Assembly: GCA_965227905.1 (NCBI GenBank)
Contig: OZ245780.1
Location: forward strand, 1,364,001 to 1,428,000
Origin: CBDDHT01 sp965227905
Lineage (GTDB): Bacteria > Pseudomonadota > Alphaproteobacteria > Rhizobiales > Methyloligellaceae
Reading direction: 5' to 3'
DNA: 64,000 nucleotides
Below the pieces are notes generated by a model, which saw only the letters and a list, made by a program, of their open reading frames with translations, made no database searches and had not been told where the DNA came from. A program made the position numbers and the translations under genes. Below, in pieces: positions 20,036-28,139 of this stretch (position 1 is the stretch's first letter; every line of letters begins with the position of its first letter).

Positions 20036-21307
20036 TCAAACCCAGGTCAAAGCCCCAACGACGGCACCGGTCATGAGTGTCGCCAGCGTGCCCGACACGA
20101 TGGTTCGTGGTCCGAGTGCAACGATTTCGTCGCGGCGTTCCGGCGCTATTGCAACGAGCCCCCCGATCATGATGCCGAGGCTGCCGAGATTGGCAAAACC
20201 GCAGATCACATAGGTGAGGATCAGGCGGCTTCGCGGGGAGAGCGCCTCTTCGGGGAGGCCGGACATCTGCAGATAGGCGAGAAACTCGTTCAGGACGATC
20301 TTGACGCCGATGAGCCCTCCAGCGGCACCGGCTTCCGACCATGGGATGCCAACGAGCCAAGCAAGCGGGGCGCAAATCCAACCAAGGATGCGCTGGATCG
20401 TCAGGGCGGAACCTGCGACATCGCCGACGAGTCCCAACGCGGCATTGGCAAGCGCCACCAGGGCAACCATGACAACCAACATGGCCGTAACCATCGCCAG
20501 CAGACGGATCCCGTCCATGGTTCCCTGGGCGATAGCGTCCATGCTGCTTGAGGTTGCCTCTGGCATTTCGATCTCGGCCGATTTCGGTCCGTCGGAAAAG
20601 CCTTCGGGGACCATGAGCCGGGCAATCATCAGGGCAGCAGGCGCGCTCATGACCGATGCGGCAAGGAGATGACCCGCGGCACCGCGGACGGTTGGCTCAA
20701 GTATCGTGGCATAGAGCGCGAGAACGGTTCCGGCCACGGTGGCCATGCCGGTGGTCATCATGGCAAACAGCGCCCCGCGGCTCATCGCGCCGAGATAGGG
20801 TCTGATCAGGAGAGGGGCCTCGACCATGCCAACGAAGATATTCGCGGCGGCACTCGTTCCAAGCGGTCCGCCGACCCCCAACGTCTTTTTGAGGGTCCAG
20901 GCGAATGCTCCGACGATCCGCTGCAGGATTCCCCAGTGATAGAAAAGTCTCGAGAGGACACTCATCAGCAAAATCAGAGGAAGAGCTTGAAACGCAAGGG
21001 TAAAAGCGAATTGAGGTTTCGTCGTATCGAACGGTGCAGGGCCACCCGCCACAAAGCCGAACACGAACTGCATGCCTTTGAGCGTCGCGGCCTGCAGAGC
21101 AGCGACCGCATCAGCCAGAACTTGAAAGAAAATTTGTGAGCCTGGAACGCCGAACAACAATGCCGCAATCGCCAATTGGCAAGAGAGGCCAACAGCCCAA
21201 ATCGTAACAAGGCGTCGCCAGCCCGGACCGAAGCGATCTTCCGATAGGCTCCAGGCGATCAGCGGGATCACCACCAGCCCAATCATGCTTTGAATTGCGA
21301 GAGTCAT
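20036..21307 (-). CDS. nupC: Concentrative nucleoside transporter (NupC/CNT family)
   Basis: A 423-residue inner-membrane cation-coupled nucleoside transporter. It shows the N-terminal helix IGLVVIPLIAWSLSEDR, the central GTSAAANIFVGMVEAPLLI (the conserved G-x-S-A-x-N-x-F-x-G-x-x-E-A-P motif) and the gate region MTTGMATVAGTVLALYA. The closing segments AYLQMSGLPEEALSPRS and YVICGFANLGSLGIMIGG also fit. I prefer the ATG at 21307, with GGGGAA upstream and the family N-terminus beginning there; the frame extends to an ATG at 21400, adding 31 hydrophilic residues of no recognised role. Confidence 0.92.
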   Translation of the reverse strand: MTLAIQSMIGLVVIPLIAWSLSEDRFGPGWRRLVTIWAVGLSCQLAIAALLFGVPGSQIFFQVLADAVAALQAATLKGMQFVFGFVAGGPAPFDTTKPQFAFTLAFQALPLILLMSVLSRLFYHWGILQRIVGAFAWTLKKTLGVGGPLGTSAAANIFVGMVEAPLLIRPYLGAMSRGALFAMMTTGMATVAGTVLALYATILEPTVRGAAGHLLAASVMSAPAALMIARLMVPEGFSDGPKSAEIEMPEATSSSMDAIAQGTMDGIRLLAMVTAMLVVMVALVALANAALGLVGDVAGSALTIQRILGWICAPLAWLVGIPWSEAGAAGGLIGVKIVLNEFLAYLQMSGLPEEALSPRSRLILTYVICGFANLGSLGIMIGGLVAIAPERRDEIVALGPRTIVSGTLATLMTGAVVGALTWV

Positions 21308-21764
21308 CGCGATGGTTTCCCCAATTTCGGTCGCTGTTGCAGGGCACAACATGTCGGTTGGTACACCGCCAGCGGATGGTGAGGAGTTGCCAAGAGCCAT
21401 CGATAAGAAATTCTGCTGGCTACATCATTGAAAGCGATTGGACTTCCGCGTGATGGTGGTGTGATCTGATTTTCGAATGAATGCGTCCCACCCAGAAGCA
21501 ACACCCGGCAGCTCTAGCGCTCAGGTGAGATGCGATAGGAAAGTACCGCGCACGACATCCGCGGTTGAGCTCAGCCAGAGCCGAGCCCACACAGGCGGCG
21601 GAAGGGGCAACCCTCCGCCGCCTTTTTATCAAGTCTCGCGCACCAATCGGCGATGCAGTATATGAGCGGTCAATGATAACGGCCGTTGATATTACCGCGG
21701 CGGATCGGACGGTCCGGTTCCGCCGTAATCCTGCGGTTTTTTTCCGATCATGGAGTGTTCGGCG
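21308..21764. other. Intergenic region between nupC and the lysozyme-inhibitor-like gene
   Basis: No protein gene was found here. The region contains a strong plus-strand terminator (21593-21627) with no plus-strand coding sequence before it, so a short untranslated transcript from about 21440-21627 is possible. I could not match it to a known RNA family. Confidence 0.5.
21593..21627 (+). terminator. Rho-independent terminator without an upstream plus-strand gene
   Basis: The ten-pair stem AGGCGGCGGA (21593-21602) with TCCGCCGCCT (21614-21623) ends in five T residues. The nearest upstream plus-strand gene is katG, which has its own terminator, so this one implies an untranslated transcript or protects the downstream gene from readthrough. 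Confidence 0.75.
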
Positions 21765-22673
21765 ATGACGAAGTGCAAGCATCTGCGCCCCTGCAATTTT
21801 GTGATCCTGTCGGTTGTATTCGGACTTGCATTTCTCCTTACTCCGCTGCGTGTTCAAGCCCAGACGTTTACCAGTTACGTCTGCACCGGAGCCTTTTATT
21901 CCTTCAATGCCACCTATTCGGCAGACGGCGATAGCGTGATGTTGGAGCTGAACGATGGTCAGCGGGTCCAGTTGCAGATCGCGGTTTCCGGCTCGGGTAC
22001 GCGCTATGCCGGCTCTGGCTACGAACTTCATAGCAAGGGCACAACGGCCATACTGCAATTGCCGAATGCCAATCAGATGATCTGTTCTGAGCAGGGTAGC
22101 GGCGACCAGGTGACCCAGCCGAACCCGCAGGCCCCAAAACCGGCGCGTCCCAGCTTTTCATGCAGTGGCCGCCTCGGACCGACCGAACAGAGCATCTGCG
22201 GCAATGCACAGATCGCAAAGCTGGATCGTGACATGTCCAACGCGTTTTATTCGCTGCTCGGGCGCCTCTCGCAGAGCGAACAGCGCAGACTGAAGTCGGA
22301 CCAAAGGCAATGGCTTGGACAACGCAACCAATGCGGCCGGAACGACACCTGCATTGAACGCGAATACTACGACCGGATCGCTGCGCTGAATGAGTGGGAA
22401 GAACCGGGTGCGCCGCCGGCGCAACCGGCAGGATTCCCGTATCCCGCGCAAAGCTGGGGCGGCATCGTTCGATCGGGGCCCGGAACCAACTATGCCAAGA
22501 TTGGCTCTATCGGCGAAGGCACGCCGATTACCATTCTCTCGGACACGGGTGTGGACTTTAACGGCTATCGCTGGTTTCAGATCCGCTGGGGACGCCGCAC
22601 GGGGTATCAGTGGGGCGGCATAATCTGTCCGAAAGGACGCGCCCTGGCCGGAACCTTCCAGGTCTGCAACTAG
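21765..22673 (+). CDS. Secreted three-domain protein: MliC-like + LprI-like + SH3-like
   Basis: A secreted protein of about 302 residues. A signal peptide (FVILSVVFGLAFLLTPLRVQAQ) precedes a domain resembling MliC, the C-type lysozyme inhibitor (YVCTGAFYSFNATY, VSGSGTRYAGSGYELHSKG). Next comes an LprI/DUF1311-like domain with paired cysteines (FSCSGRLGPTEQSICGN, SDQRQWLGQRNQC, ALNEW). Last is a bacterial SH3-like domain (GGIVRSGPGTNYAKIGSIGE, GYRWFQIRWG). MliC and LprI proteins are known lysozyme inhibitors, so a periplasmic role against host or self lysozyme is likely. I chose the ATG at 21765, with GGAG nine bases upstream, over 21750. The M20 peptidase gene follows after 19 bases. Confidence 0.8.
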   Translation: MTKCKHLRPCNFVILSVVFGLAFLLTPLRVQAQTFTSYVCTGAFYSFNATYSADGDSVMLELNDGQRVQLQIAVSGSGTRYAGSGYELHSKGTTAILQLPNANQMICSEQGSGDQVTQPNPQAPKPARPSFSCSGRLGPTEQSICGNAQIAKLDRDMSNAFYSLLGRLSQSEQRRLKSDQRQWLGQRNQCGRNDTCIEREYYDRIAALNEWEEPGAPPAQPAGFPYPAQSWGGIVRSGPGTNYAKIGSIGEGTPITILSDTGVDFNGYRWFQIRWGRRTGYQWGGIICPKGRALAGTFQVCN

Positions 22674-22692
22674 AGTTCAGAGTTCGAAAATC

Positions 22693-23838
22693 ATGACACA
22701 TATCGCCCAGACGGCATTTGACACGGAAGAGATCATCGCGGGCATCGAATCCTGGGCCGCGATTGAGAGCCCGACGACCCATACGCCCGGCGTCAATGCG
22801 GTGATGGATTTGGCTGTGGCCGATATGAAGGACCTTGGTGCCGACGTGGAGCGGCTTCCCGGTCTTGATGGTTTTGGCGATGTCGTCGTGGCCCGTTTCG
22901 AGGGGCAGGATGGCACAAACCAGCCCGGCATTCTCGTGCTTAGCCATCTCGATACGGTGCACCCGCTCGGCACACTCGATGGACCGCTGCCAGTCTCACG
23001 AGATGGCGACAAGCTGTTTGGTCCGGGAGTATTCGATATGAAGGGCGGGGCGAGGATTGCCGCCCATGCGATGCGGACATTGCTCAAGGATGGACGACGG
23101 CCGCGCTTGCCGGTCACGTTCATGTTTACGCCCGACGAGGAAGTCGGAAGTCCCTCTTCGCGCGAGAGGATCGAAGCCGAAGCCCGAAACCATGCCTATA
23201 TCCTCGTGCCGGAGCCCCTGAAGCCCGGCGACAAAGTTGTAACCGGACGTCATCCGGTGATGCGATTTACGGTTTCCACCCATGGGAAACCGTCTCATGC
23301 AGGCTTGCACAAGGATCACGGCAAGAGTGCAATCCACGTCATGGCCCGGTTGATCGATCAGATAGAAGCAATGACCGACTTCGAACGTGCGCATACCTAT
23401 TCGGTCGGAGTCATCGAAGGCGGGACGTTCGTCAACGTCGTCCCGATACTCTGCCAGGCTCAGGTGCTCTGTGTGGCACCGGACGATGAAGGCTGTGAAG
23501 AAATCACACGTAATCTCATGGCGTTGGAAGGTGAGGATGCGGGCGTCCGCATTGCGGTGCAGCCCGGCGTCGTGCGTCCGGTATTCCCACCTCATCCGGG
23601 GACCCTGGCGCTTTTCGACAGGGCAGCGCATTTGGCCAAAGAGATCGGCATCGGCTTGGATCACGGTCAGTTCGGTGGTGGAAGCGATGGAAATTTTACC
23701 GGAGCGCTTGGGCTATCGACCTTGGATGGATTGGGCGTCGCCGGTGCTGGCGGGCATACGCATGAAGAGCATCTTCTTATCTCATCTCTCATCCCGCGCT
23801 GTCGTCTGCTTGCAGCACTTATAGAGACACTCGACTGA
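22693..23838 (+). CDS. M20 family metallopeptidase (carboxypeptidase G2-like)
   Basis: A 381-residue zinc exopeptidase of the M20 family. Metal and catalytic motifs are LVLSHLDTVHPLG (His and catalytic Asp), FGPGVFDMKGG (bridging Asp), TPDEEVGS (catalytic Glu and metal Glu) and the C-terminal GGHTHEEHL (last His). The dimerisation domain between about residues 185 and 295 is present (VSTHGKPSHAGLHKDHGKSA). The best resemblance is to carboxypeptidase G2, which releases C-terminal glutamate from folate-like compounds, but other N-acyl amino acids are possible. There is no signal peptide, so it is cytoplasmic. Confidence 0.9.
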   Translation: MTHIAQTAFDTEEIIAGIESWAAIESPTTHTPGVNAVMDLAVADMKDLGADVERLPGLDGFGDVVVARFEGQDGTNQPGILVLSHLDTVHPLGTLDGPLPVSRDGDKLFGPGVFDMKGGARIAAHAMRTLLKDGRRPRLPVTFMFTPDEEVGSPSSRERIEAEARNHAYILVPEPLKPGDKVVTGRHPVMRFTVSTHGKPSHAGLHKDHGKSAIHVMARLIDQIEAMTDFERAHTYSVGVIEGGTFVNVVPILCQAQVLCVAPDDEGCEEITRNLMALEGEDAGVRIAVQPGVVRPVFPPHPGTLALFDRAAHLAKEIGIGLDHGQFGGGSDGNFTGALGLSTLDGLGVAGAGGHTHEEHLLISSLIPRCRLLAALIETLD

Positions 23839-23919
23839 GAAACTCGGTCGCATGTCAGGGCTCCGGCGTTACGACTAAGGTCGCGGCCACTGCCAGGAAT
23901 TGATCTAAGGAGTAGGGCC

Positions 23920-24984
23920 ATGAACGAACGGCCAGATACCGAACAGTTTGCGCCGGCAAAGGAATTCCTTCCTGCGGACCATCCTCAGGTGCGCGTCGGC
24001 CGGGTCGGCGTCCTCCTGATCAATCTTGGGACGCCCGATGGCACCGACTATACCTCGATGCGGCGCTACCTGAAGGAGTTCTTGTCAGACCCGAGGGTCA
24101 TCGAGTGGCCGAAGATCTTTTGGTGGCCGATCCTGAACGGTATCGTTCTCATGCGGCGGCCAAAGAAGTCGGGTGCGGCCTACGACCTGATTTGGAACAA
24201 GGAACTCGACGAATCGCCGCTGCGCACATTTACGCGCAGTCAGTCGGAAAAACTCGGCGCCGCACTCTCCGGGCATGGCAGCCGGGTGATGGTCGACTGG
24301 GCGATGCGCTATGGAAATCCATCGATTGCCTCAAGGCTGGAAAATATGATGGCGGAAGGCTGCGATCGAATTCTGGTCTTCCCGCTCTATCCTCAATATG
24401 CCGCTGCCACGACAGCAACGGTGAACGACAAGGTCTTCGAGACGTTGATGAGTTGGCGGTGGCAGCCTGCCATTCGCACCGTGCCGCCCTATCCGGATGA
24501 TCCGGCCTATATTGAAGCTCTGGCTCAATCGATCCGAAAGGCCATTTCAGGCGTGGACTGGGAGCCCGAGGTCGTACTGGCATCCTATCATGGCATTCCA
24601 CAGAGCTACTTTCAGAAGGGCGACCCCTATCATTGCCAATGCCAGAAGACGACGCGCCTGTTGCGCGAGGCATTGGGGTGGGATGAAGGCAAGCTTCGCA
24701 CCACCTTTCAGTCCAGGTTTGGGCCGGAAGAATGGTTGCAGCCATATACGGACAAGACGATCGAAGCTCTGGGACAGGAAGGCGTCGAGCGCATCGCCGT
24801 GCTCAATCCCGGCTTCGTTGCCGACTGTCTCGAGACGCTTGAAGAAATTGCAGGCGAGGGGGCCGAGATTTTTCACGAGGCCGGCGGCAAAGATTTTCTC
24901 CACATTCCATGTCTCAATGACAGTGACGAGGGAATGCAAGTCATTGAAACACTTGTCCAGCGTGAACTGCAGGGCTGGGTTTGA
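23920..24984 (+). CDS. hemH: Ferrochelatase
   Basis: A 354-residue ferrochelatase, the last enzyme of protoheme synthesis, which inserts Fe(II) into protoporphyrin IX. The N-terminal VGVLLINLGTPDGTDYTSM and the metal-site histidine segment LASYHGIPQSYFQKGDPYHC are diagnostic. So are the acidic pi-helix region PGFVADCLETLEEIAGEG and the closing HIPCLNDSDE. Cysteines in YHCQCQ and DCLETL could ligate an iron-sulfur cluster, as in some ferrochelatases, but this was not tested. The gene has an AAGGAG ribosome site. It is followed, convergently, by a very small membrane-protein gene. Confidence 0.96.
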   Translation: MNERPDTEQFAPAKEFLPADHPQVRVGRVGVLLINLGTPDGTDYTSMRRYLKEFLSDPRVIEWPKIFWWPILNGIVLMRRPKKSGAAYDLIWNKELDESPLRTFTRSQSEKLGAALSGHGSRVMVDWAMRYGNPSIASRLENMMAEGCDRILVFPLYPQYAAATTATVNDKVFETLMSWRWQPAIRTVPPYPDDPAYIEALAQSIRKAISGVDWEPEVVLASYHGIPQSYFQKGDPYHCQCQKTTRLLREALGWDEGKLRTTFQSRFGPEEWLQPYTDKTIEALGQEGVERIAVLNPGFVADCLETLEEIAGEGAEIFHEAGGKDFLHIPCLNDSDEGMQVIETLVQRELQGWV

Positions 24985-25008
24985 AATGACCGACCTTCGG
25001 ATGTAGGC

Positions 25009-25119
25009 CTAGTTCGACAAACGCTTGTCGGTAATCCTCGAACAATATACCAGCGTTAGCGCGAATGCCGTCATGCCGCCGACGACGATGACGAGATAAA
25101 AGATTTCCGCGTTGCTCAT
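25009..25119 (-). CDS. Small single-pass membrane protein (36 residues)
   Basis: A 36-residue open frame beginning MSNAEIFYLVIVVGG and ending CSRITDKRLSN. GGAGGAAA lies about six bases before the ATG, an excellent ribosome binding site. It is one hydrophobic helix (about residues 7-26) with a basic C-terminus, so N-out/C-in membrane insertion is expected. I recall similar tiny proteins near hemH in related bacteria, but their role is unknown to me. It converges on hemH, 24 bases from its end. Confidence 0.65.
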   Translation of the reverse strand: MSNAEIFYLVIVVGGMTAFALTLVYCSRITDKRLSN

Positions 25120-25228
25120 GCGTGTTTCCTCCGTGTGATGAGCGCGCATCCGGCCATGAGTCGGAGGGTGCCGCATTGATCGAAATCAGTGTTTGCGCCG
25201 TAGTCACCAAGGACCAGAAAGGGAAGAC

Positions 25229-25663
25229 ATGGCCGATATCACATTGGATCAAGCCCGCCAGATCATTGCGGGGGCGTTCGCAGAAGCAGCGACACGCGAA
25301 TTGCTGCCACTCACTGTGGTTGTGCTGGATCGGGGAGGCCATGTGACGGCCGTCGAGCGCCAGGACGGCGCAAGTGCCATGCGTTTCGAGATCGCCCGCG
25401 GCAAGGCCTATGGATCGATTGCGATGGGGCTCGGTTCTCGCGCACTGTTCGAGCGCGCCGAGCAACAGGCCTATTTTATTCAGGCGATGAATGCCCTTGC
25501 TGGTGGATCCCTTGTCGCCGTGCCGGGCGGCGTGCTCGTTCGTAACCAGGAAGGCACGTTGATGGGTGCCGTCGGTATCACGGGCGATAATTCGGACAAT
25601 GACGAAGCAGCGGCGGTTGCCGGCGTCGAAGCTGCCGGGCTTGTTGCACAGGTTGCTGGTTAG
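25229..25663 (+). CDS. GlcG/HbpS family heme-binding-like protein
   Basis: A 144-residue protein of the GlcG/HbpS (DUF336) fold. It shows the typical ITLDQARQIIAGAFAEA start, VVVLDRGGHVTAVERQDGAS, FEIARGKAYGSIAMGLGSR and the closing GAVGITGDNSDNDEAAAVAG. Members bind heme or act in glycolate or propanediol metabolism as accessory proteins; the function is unsettled. The start has AGGGAAG before it. It has no signal peptide. Proximity to ferrochelatase makes a heme link attractive but unproven. Confidence 0.88.
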   Translation: MADITLDQARQIIAGAFAEAATRELLPLTVVVLDRGGHVTAVERQDGASAMRFEIARGKAYGSIAMGLGSRALFERAEQQAYFIQAMNALAGGSLVAVPGGVLVRNQEGTLMGAVGITGDNSDNDEAAAVAGVEAAGLVAQVAG

Positions 25664-25761
25664 GCCAGCGTCTTATCCTAAGATCCAGTTCGAATTCCGT
25701 TACTCCAGCCAAGCTCCTGGGGGAGAAACCGGCAGCAACGCGCTGCCGATCCGACTCAGGC

Positions 25762-26199
25762 TCAATATTCCTCAACGTCCGGATTGGTCTCGAAGAACAT
25801 TTTCTTCATGCGCTCGAGTTCGGTGGATCGCATTGCGCGCTCGACGAGGAGGTCGTAGTTGCGATCCCACTGCTTGCGCATCTTGGCGTTGAGCGTGAGG
25901 CTCTTCATCGATGCGATATCCGGATCGAGCGTGCGCGAGCGCCTAGCGTCGTCTCGCAGGTCCTCCCGTTTCCACTCGGGTATACCGAGGTCCTTGAGTG
26001 CGTCCCACAGCGAACGCATGTCGTGTGAGACGTCCGGCACGTAGGTGCTGGTGTAAAGGCTGTCACCGTAGGTCGTGATCCCGGAAGACTGCATGAAGCT
26101 CGCCTCTTGGGCCGCTTCCATTGCTCTCTTGGCTGCTTCTTTCGCCGCAAGCGGGGAGGCCGCAGCCGCTCCGAGGAATTTTCGTCTGTTGATGTTCAT
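25762..26199 (-). CDS. Tat-signal protein of unknown function
   Basis: A 145-residue protein with a twin-arginine signal (NRRKFLGAAAASPLAA) at residues 4-19, so it is probably exported folded. The remainder is rich in charged residues, with a helical segment AAKEAAKRAMEAAQEASFM directly after the signal and a stretch SLTLNAKMRKQWDRNYDLLV. I recognise no cofactor-binding or catalytic motif, and the Tat signal is unusually short in its hydrophobic part. The ATG has AGGGG seven bases upstream. It stands alone between the GlcG-like gene and the stomatin gene. Confidence 0.75.
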   Translation of the reverse strand: MNINRRKFLGAAAASPLAAKEAAKRAMEAAQEASFMQSSGITTYGDSLYTSTYVPDVSHDMRSLWDALKDLGIPEWKREDLRDDARRSRTLDPDIASMKSLTLNAKMRKQWDRNYDLLVERAMRSTELERMKKMFFETNPDVEEY

Positions 26200-26616
26200 C
26201 GAACACCCCTTGTCGTCGGCTGCGCAGGCGCAAGGCCGAATTGAGCGTCCAAACGGACGGTTTCAGGACGAGGAATGTATGGAGCGGCAGGAAGCGCCAC
26301 GTCCGCAATCTGCGGCTCGTTGCCCGGCGCATGAAACGAATTTTCGCGCCGACAGAGCGAGGTCAGTCTATCATACCAGCTTGAAAATGCTTGCTTTTAC
26401 CGCTGTGCTGCGACCCTGCAAGCTCCAGCCGAACTCGGCTCGCCAGTATCCGAATATGAGATAGACCTAGTGATCCGAGCCCCAAGGGTCAAGGCTTGAT
26501 GATATGCGCGAATCGTTTACCCATCGTCTCAAATTCATCTGCGTACCTCTAAAATATACGGGGTCGAATCCCTATATCTATGGTGCGCCAAACGCAGATT
26601 TTTGGGGAGTTCAAGC
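26200..26616. other. Intergenic region upstream of the stomatin gene
   Basis: No gene or strong structure was recognised in these 417 bases. The short frames present lack ribosome sites. The 26560-26596 stretch resembles a tRNA T-arm and 3' end, but no matching 5' half exists. Confidence 0.5.
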
Positions 26617-27588
26617 ATGTTTGACGTCGGCGGATTCGACATTTTCGTGATTATCGTTGTGGGGCTGATCGTCCTCACAGTGATGGCAGGCGTCAAAACG
26701 GTGCCTCAGGGGTATCACTACACGATCGAACGTTTTGGTCGCTATACACGTTACCTCTCCCCCGGCCTCGGATTGATCATTCCGTTCATCGACCGCATTG
26801 GCAAAAAGATGAACATGATGGAGCAGGTCCTTAATGTTCCCAGCCAGGAGATCATCACCAAAGACAATGCCATGGTGCAGGTCGATGGCGTGGCGTTCTT
26901 TCAGGTTCTCGACGCCGCTCAGGCGAGCTACGAAGTGAACAATCTGGAGATCGCGATCCTCAATCTGACCATGACCAACATTCGAACGGTGATGGGCTCA
27001 ATGGATCTCGACGAATTGCTCTCTCAGCGCGATGAGATCAACCATCGGCTTCTGACCGTTGTCGATGCCGCCACCAATACGTGGGGTGTGAAAGTTACGC
27101 GTATCGAGATCAAGGATATCAACCCACCGCGGGATCTCGTTGATGCCATGGCGCGACAGATGAAAGCCGAGCGCGACAAGCGTGCCGAAATTCTCATCGC
27201 CGAAGGGCAGCGTCAGTCCGAAATTCTGAAGGCCGAAGGTGAGAAGCAGAGTGAGATTCTCGCAGCTGAAGGTCGGCGGGAGGCCGCATTCCGAGACGCT
27301 GAAGCACGTGAACGCGAAGCTGAGGCCGAAGCGAAAGCGACACAGATGGTCTCCGATGCCATTTCCGAAGGGAATGTGCAGGCCATCAACTACTTCGTTG
27401 CCAACAACTATGTGGATGCGCTGAAGTCGCTTGCAAGCGCGCGCAATCAGAAGGTGCTGATGCTGCCGGTGGAAGCGTCTAACGTGATCGGCGCTATCGG
27501 TGGGCTTGCCGAGATTACACGCGAAGCCTTCGGAGATGGCGGAAGCAAGGCCGAAAAGCGCCCGGGTGGCTCGGTACCGTCCACCTGA
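26617..27588 (+). CDS. qmcA: SPFH-domain membrane protein, stomatin/QmcA type
   Basis: A 323-residue membrane-anchored SPFH protein. One N-terminal helix (IFVIIVVGLIVLTVMAGVKT) is followed by the stomatin core: VPQGYHYTIERFGRY, LNVPSQEIITKDNAMVQVDG and TLTIxMD-like MGSMDLDELLSQRDEIN. A long coiled coil rich in AEGxxxSEIL repeats spans about residues 185-260. These proteins oligomerise into membrane microdomains and regulate FtsH or other quality-control proteases. The ATG at 26617 follows GGGGAG. The NfeD-like gene begins 22 bases downstream, the usual stomatin-NfeD partnership. Confidence 0.94.
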   Translation: MFDVGGFDIFVIIVVGLIVLTVMAGVKTVPQGYHYTIERFGRYTRYLSPGLGLIIPFIDRIGKKMNMMEQVLNVPSQEIITKDNAMVQVDGVAFFQVLDAAQASYEVNNLEIAILNLTMTNIRTVMGSMDLDELLSQRDEINHRLLTVVDAATNTWGVKVTRIEIKDINPPRDLVDAMARQMKAERDKRAEILIAEGQRQSEILKAEGEKQSEILAAEGRREAAFRDAEAREREAEAEAKATQMVSDAISEGNVQAINYFVANNYVDALKSLASARNQKVLMLPVEASNVIGAIGGLAEITREAFGDGGSKAEKRPGGSVPST

Positions 27589-27610
27589 TGAATTTGGAGG
27601 ACTTTGATTT

Positions 27611-28105
27611 ATGGAAGTGGGTTCATTCTTCTCATCGCTGGGAGCATGGAACTGGTTGATTATCGCCGTCCTGTTCTTGGGGCTGGAACTGGCCGCGCCG
27701 GGCATATATTTCATCTGGTTCGGTATTGCGGCGGCGATCGTCGGCGGCGTCGCGCTGACCAACGATATTGCCTGGCAATGGCAGTTTGTAACGTTCGCGA
27801 TCCTGTCGATCGCATCGGCTGTCGCCGCCCGGTCCTATATGCAGCGCAATCCGACCGAGTCCGACCGCCCCCTTCTCAACAAACGTGCGGAACAATATGT
27901 GGGACGGCTCTATACACTTGCCGAACCCATCGAAGGCGGCCGCGGCAAGGTGCGCATCGGAGACACGCTCTGGCAGGTTGAAGGTCCGGACATGCCGGTT
28001 GGGACGCAGGTCAAAGTGACTGGCGCGGATGGCACCGTTCTCAAGGTCGGTTTCCCCGATGTCCTGGCCAATGGTTCAGGTAACGTCGATCCGGCGCGGG
28101 CCTGA
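27611..28105 (+). CDS. NfeD family membrane protein
   Basis: A 164-residue short-form NfeD protein with three to four hydrophobic helices (LIIAVLFLGLELAAPGIYFI, WFGIAAAIVGGVAL and WQFVTFAILSIASAVAA). A C-terminal OB-fold-like domain follows (YVGRLYTLAEPIEGGRGKVR, VGTQVKVTGADGTVLKVGF). NfeD proteins partner SPFH proteins, and the preceding gene is one, so the two probably form a membrane complex. The protease half of long NfeD proteins is absent, as in other NfeD1b proteins. Confidence 0.92.
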   Translation: MEVGSFFSSLGAWNWLIIAVLFLGLELAAPGIYFIWFGIAAAIVGGVALTNDIAWQWQFVTFAILSIASAVAARSYMQRNPTESDRPLLNKRAEQYVGRLYTLAEPIEGGRGKVRIGDTLWQVEGPDMPVGTQVKVTGADGTVLKVGFPDVLANGSGNVDPARA

Positions 28106-28139
28106 GCCCACGAGCCAAATCAGGCCAGGCGTTGCCTCT

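Noticed and set aside
26560..26596. tRNA-like 3' half (T-arm-like ggggTCGAATCCC and a CCA-like end)
   Set aside because: No D-arm, anticodon arm or acceptor complement lies in the preceding 80 bases, and the T-loop lacks the normal first T; probably chance.
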